Positions 58,555 through 60,000 of a stretch of DNA of 60,000 nt are shown here, piece by piece. Positions within the stretch are counted from its first letter, which is position 1. Each line of letters starts with the position of its first letter. A model generated the notes under the pieces. It made no database searches, was not told the origin of the DNA, and saw nothing but the letters and a program-made list of their open reading frames with translations. A program made the translations under genes and the position numbers. The DNA is from Antedon mediterranea (Eukaryota > Echinodermata > Crinoidea > Comatulida > Antedonidae), in NCBI RefSeq assembly GCF_964355755.1, contig NC_092672.1:312001-372000 (forward strand). Reading direction: 5' to 3'.

Positions 58555-60000
58555 TTTAGCCTCCGTTGCCATGACAACGGTCAATTATCCAAATTTTGAT
58601 GTTTTTGCCATTTTTCACAGATTTTCTATAGTGAAAAAGTACAAACTTGTATACTTATTCTAACCAAAAATACTTACAGTATACAGTTTTTGTTTATAGC
58701 AGTATAAACAACATGTATTGAGTTCCATTTAATGTAGAAAAAAAATAAATTACAAAATGGAGTTTGGTTGATACCATTATTTTAAAAAGGGGTGTTTTTA
58801 AAAAATATTTTTTTTATAAAAGTATACCTCATAAACGTACCTATAACTTCCAAAGTGGTGTTTTTAAATCAATGAGGTTTTTTAATTTGATAGTCAATAG
58901 GTTTGTCAACAATAATCACGAAAAAAACACTGGGGTAAATTTTGTACATAGGTTTTGTGTTGCCAGGAAAATACGAAAAATACAAAAAATATAACAAAAT
59001 ATCAACAAACAAAACACATGAAACACAATTTAAATATGGCTAATTCAATAATAAAATGTATATATGGCTTGTCATAATGCTACTAGAGTCATACGAATAG
59101 TTTAGATAAAATAGGAGAATGTGTTGCCAGGTTTATTTCAATTAATTGCCAGAAAAACAGTATTTTGCATTGAAATATTTAGTTGATGGAAAATAATGTT
59201 AAACTTGGAAATAATTGAGTCAATGGTTTTTATAAATTTTTAAATCTATTTTGTGTAAAGAGATACAAAGACCTCCCAAAAAATCTGACCTTGTAAATAG
59301 GTCATTTGAGGTCAAAAGGGGTCAGAATGCAAAACAGGACAGGTCCCCACTTTACTACAACTATTAATGTTTGATCAAAATTTACAAGATAGTTCATAAC
59401 AATTCTCAACAATTTTTATATTTTACCTATAGTGTTACCTTAGCAACCATTTCTATGTGTAACTAAGGAAAGTAATTTTTAAAAAAACGTAAAAAATGGC
59501 GTTTTTATAAATACAAAGAATTGATTGCATTTGTAATTTTTCCCAATTTGACTTCTACTGCATTCCATTAATGACAAACTTGACCTTGTAAATTCATTCA
59601 TTTTGAGGTCAACATTTTACCATAGTAACTGTTTCTATGCGAACATTTAAAAAAAATAAGGGGTTTTTCATAAATACAAAACATTTTTTCTACATAGTTT
59701 TACATTTCTACTTTTTGCCAAATTTACTTTAAATACTGAATCCTAATAATCTCAGAAAGAAAGTCTTGACGAATCTGAATAAAGGTAAAAAAGCGTTTAG
59801 TGTTATCTTAAACCTGTTTACGTAACAAATGATATTTAAATATGGAGTTTCATGAAAAAAAAAAAAATTTACATATTGAGGTAAAATGACATCAACGTTT
59901 TACCTATAGTGTATTGTAGCAACTGTTTCTATACGTAACTAAGTACAATATTTTTAATATGGGGTTTCATGACTACAAACAATTGAATACATAGCTTTAC
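58555..60000. repeat. Diverged dispersed or tandem repeat region
   Basis: Related blocks recur: CTATAGTGTTACCTTAGCAA near 59427, TTTTACCATAGTAACTG near 59615 and ATAGTGTATTGTAGCAAC near 59906, each followed by TTTCTAT and GTAAC-like or GAAC sequence and then a short GG-TTT-CATAAATACAAA-type segment. CTGACCTTGTAAAT and CTTGACCTTGTAAAT (near 59286 and 59579) with TTGAGGTCAA are also shared. No coding potential; the frame at 58764-58994 is Lys/Asn/Phe-rich and unsupported. The repeat runs to the window edge. Confidence 0.55.
58565..58578. promoter_or_regulatory. RFX X-box-like inverted repeat
   Basis: GTTGCCATGACAAC fits the X-box consensus (GTNRCC, short spacer, RGYAAC) closely. It lies about 140 bp after the last possible exon of the propeller gene. 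Similar words recur at 59434, 59617 and 59911 within diverged repeats, so it may be repeat-derived rather than a dedicated control site. Confidence 0.4.

Overview
The window is eukaryotic, AT-rich genomic DNA with long GT-AG introns, no bacterial-style operons, and many short interspersed and tandem repeats. Gene content (an Eph receptor tyrosine kinase and a secreted YWTD-type beta-propeller gene) points to a metazoan. The repeat texture (frequent AGGCCTA words, many foldback MITEs, recently homogenised minisatellites) suggests a marine invertebrate, most likely an echinoderm or a related deuterostome. This taxonomic guess is inference only.

Layout. (1) Positions 1-35806 contain no coding exon that I can recognise. 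Most of it is probably the long intron before the first visible Eph exon, or intergenic DNA. It holds mobile elements: a Harbinger-like element with a broken Myb/SANT gene, a piggyBac-type non-autonomous element with TTAA duplication, a Harbinger-type MITE with TAA duplication, a 65-bp perfect-ended foldback, a large hairpin, and a 3.1-kb element with long inverted arms. It also holds tandem arrays, including two large 16-copy arrays (43-bp and 47-bp units). (2) Positions 35807-50811 carry the 3' two thirds of an Eph receptor gene on the + strand. Fourteen exons encode the end of the cysteine-rich region, two FN3 domains, the TM helix, the juxtamembrane region, the tyrosine kinase, the SAM domain and a C-terminal PDZ ligand. 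They join in frame into 720 codons plus stop. The ligand-binding domain and signal peptide are not in the window, or not recognisable. (3) Positions 50812-54280 are Eph 3' UTR and intergenic DNA. (4) Positions 54281-58427 hold a second + strand gene. It has a signal-peptide exon, then exons that build a six-bladed YWTD-like propeller, then a small array of duplicated Ser/Thr-rich exons, one of them with an in-frame stop. (5) Positions 58430-60000 are diverged repetitive DNA with RFX X-box-like words and nuclear-receptor-like half sites.

The two genes are adjacent and co-oriented, both for cell-surface or secreted proteins; nothing in the sequence links them functionally. The observations most worth checking are: two juxtamembrane micro-exons in Eph that add YxxM and YxN docking motifs; the decaying Ser/Thr exon array; a roughly 75-bp dispersed hairpin element (four copies), one copy of which seems to have seeded a 28-bp minisatellite that was then split by a piggyBac-type insertion; and a tRNA-like sequence enclosed in short terminal inverted repeats. 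I did not find a clearly novel multi-gene system.
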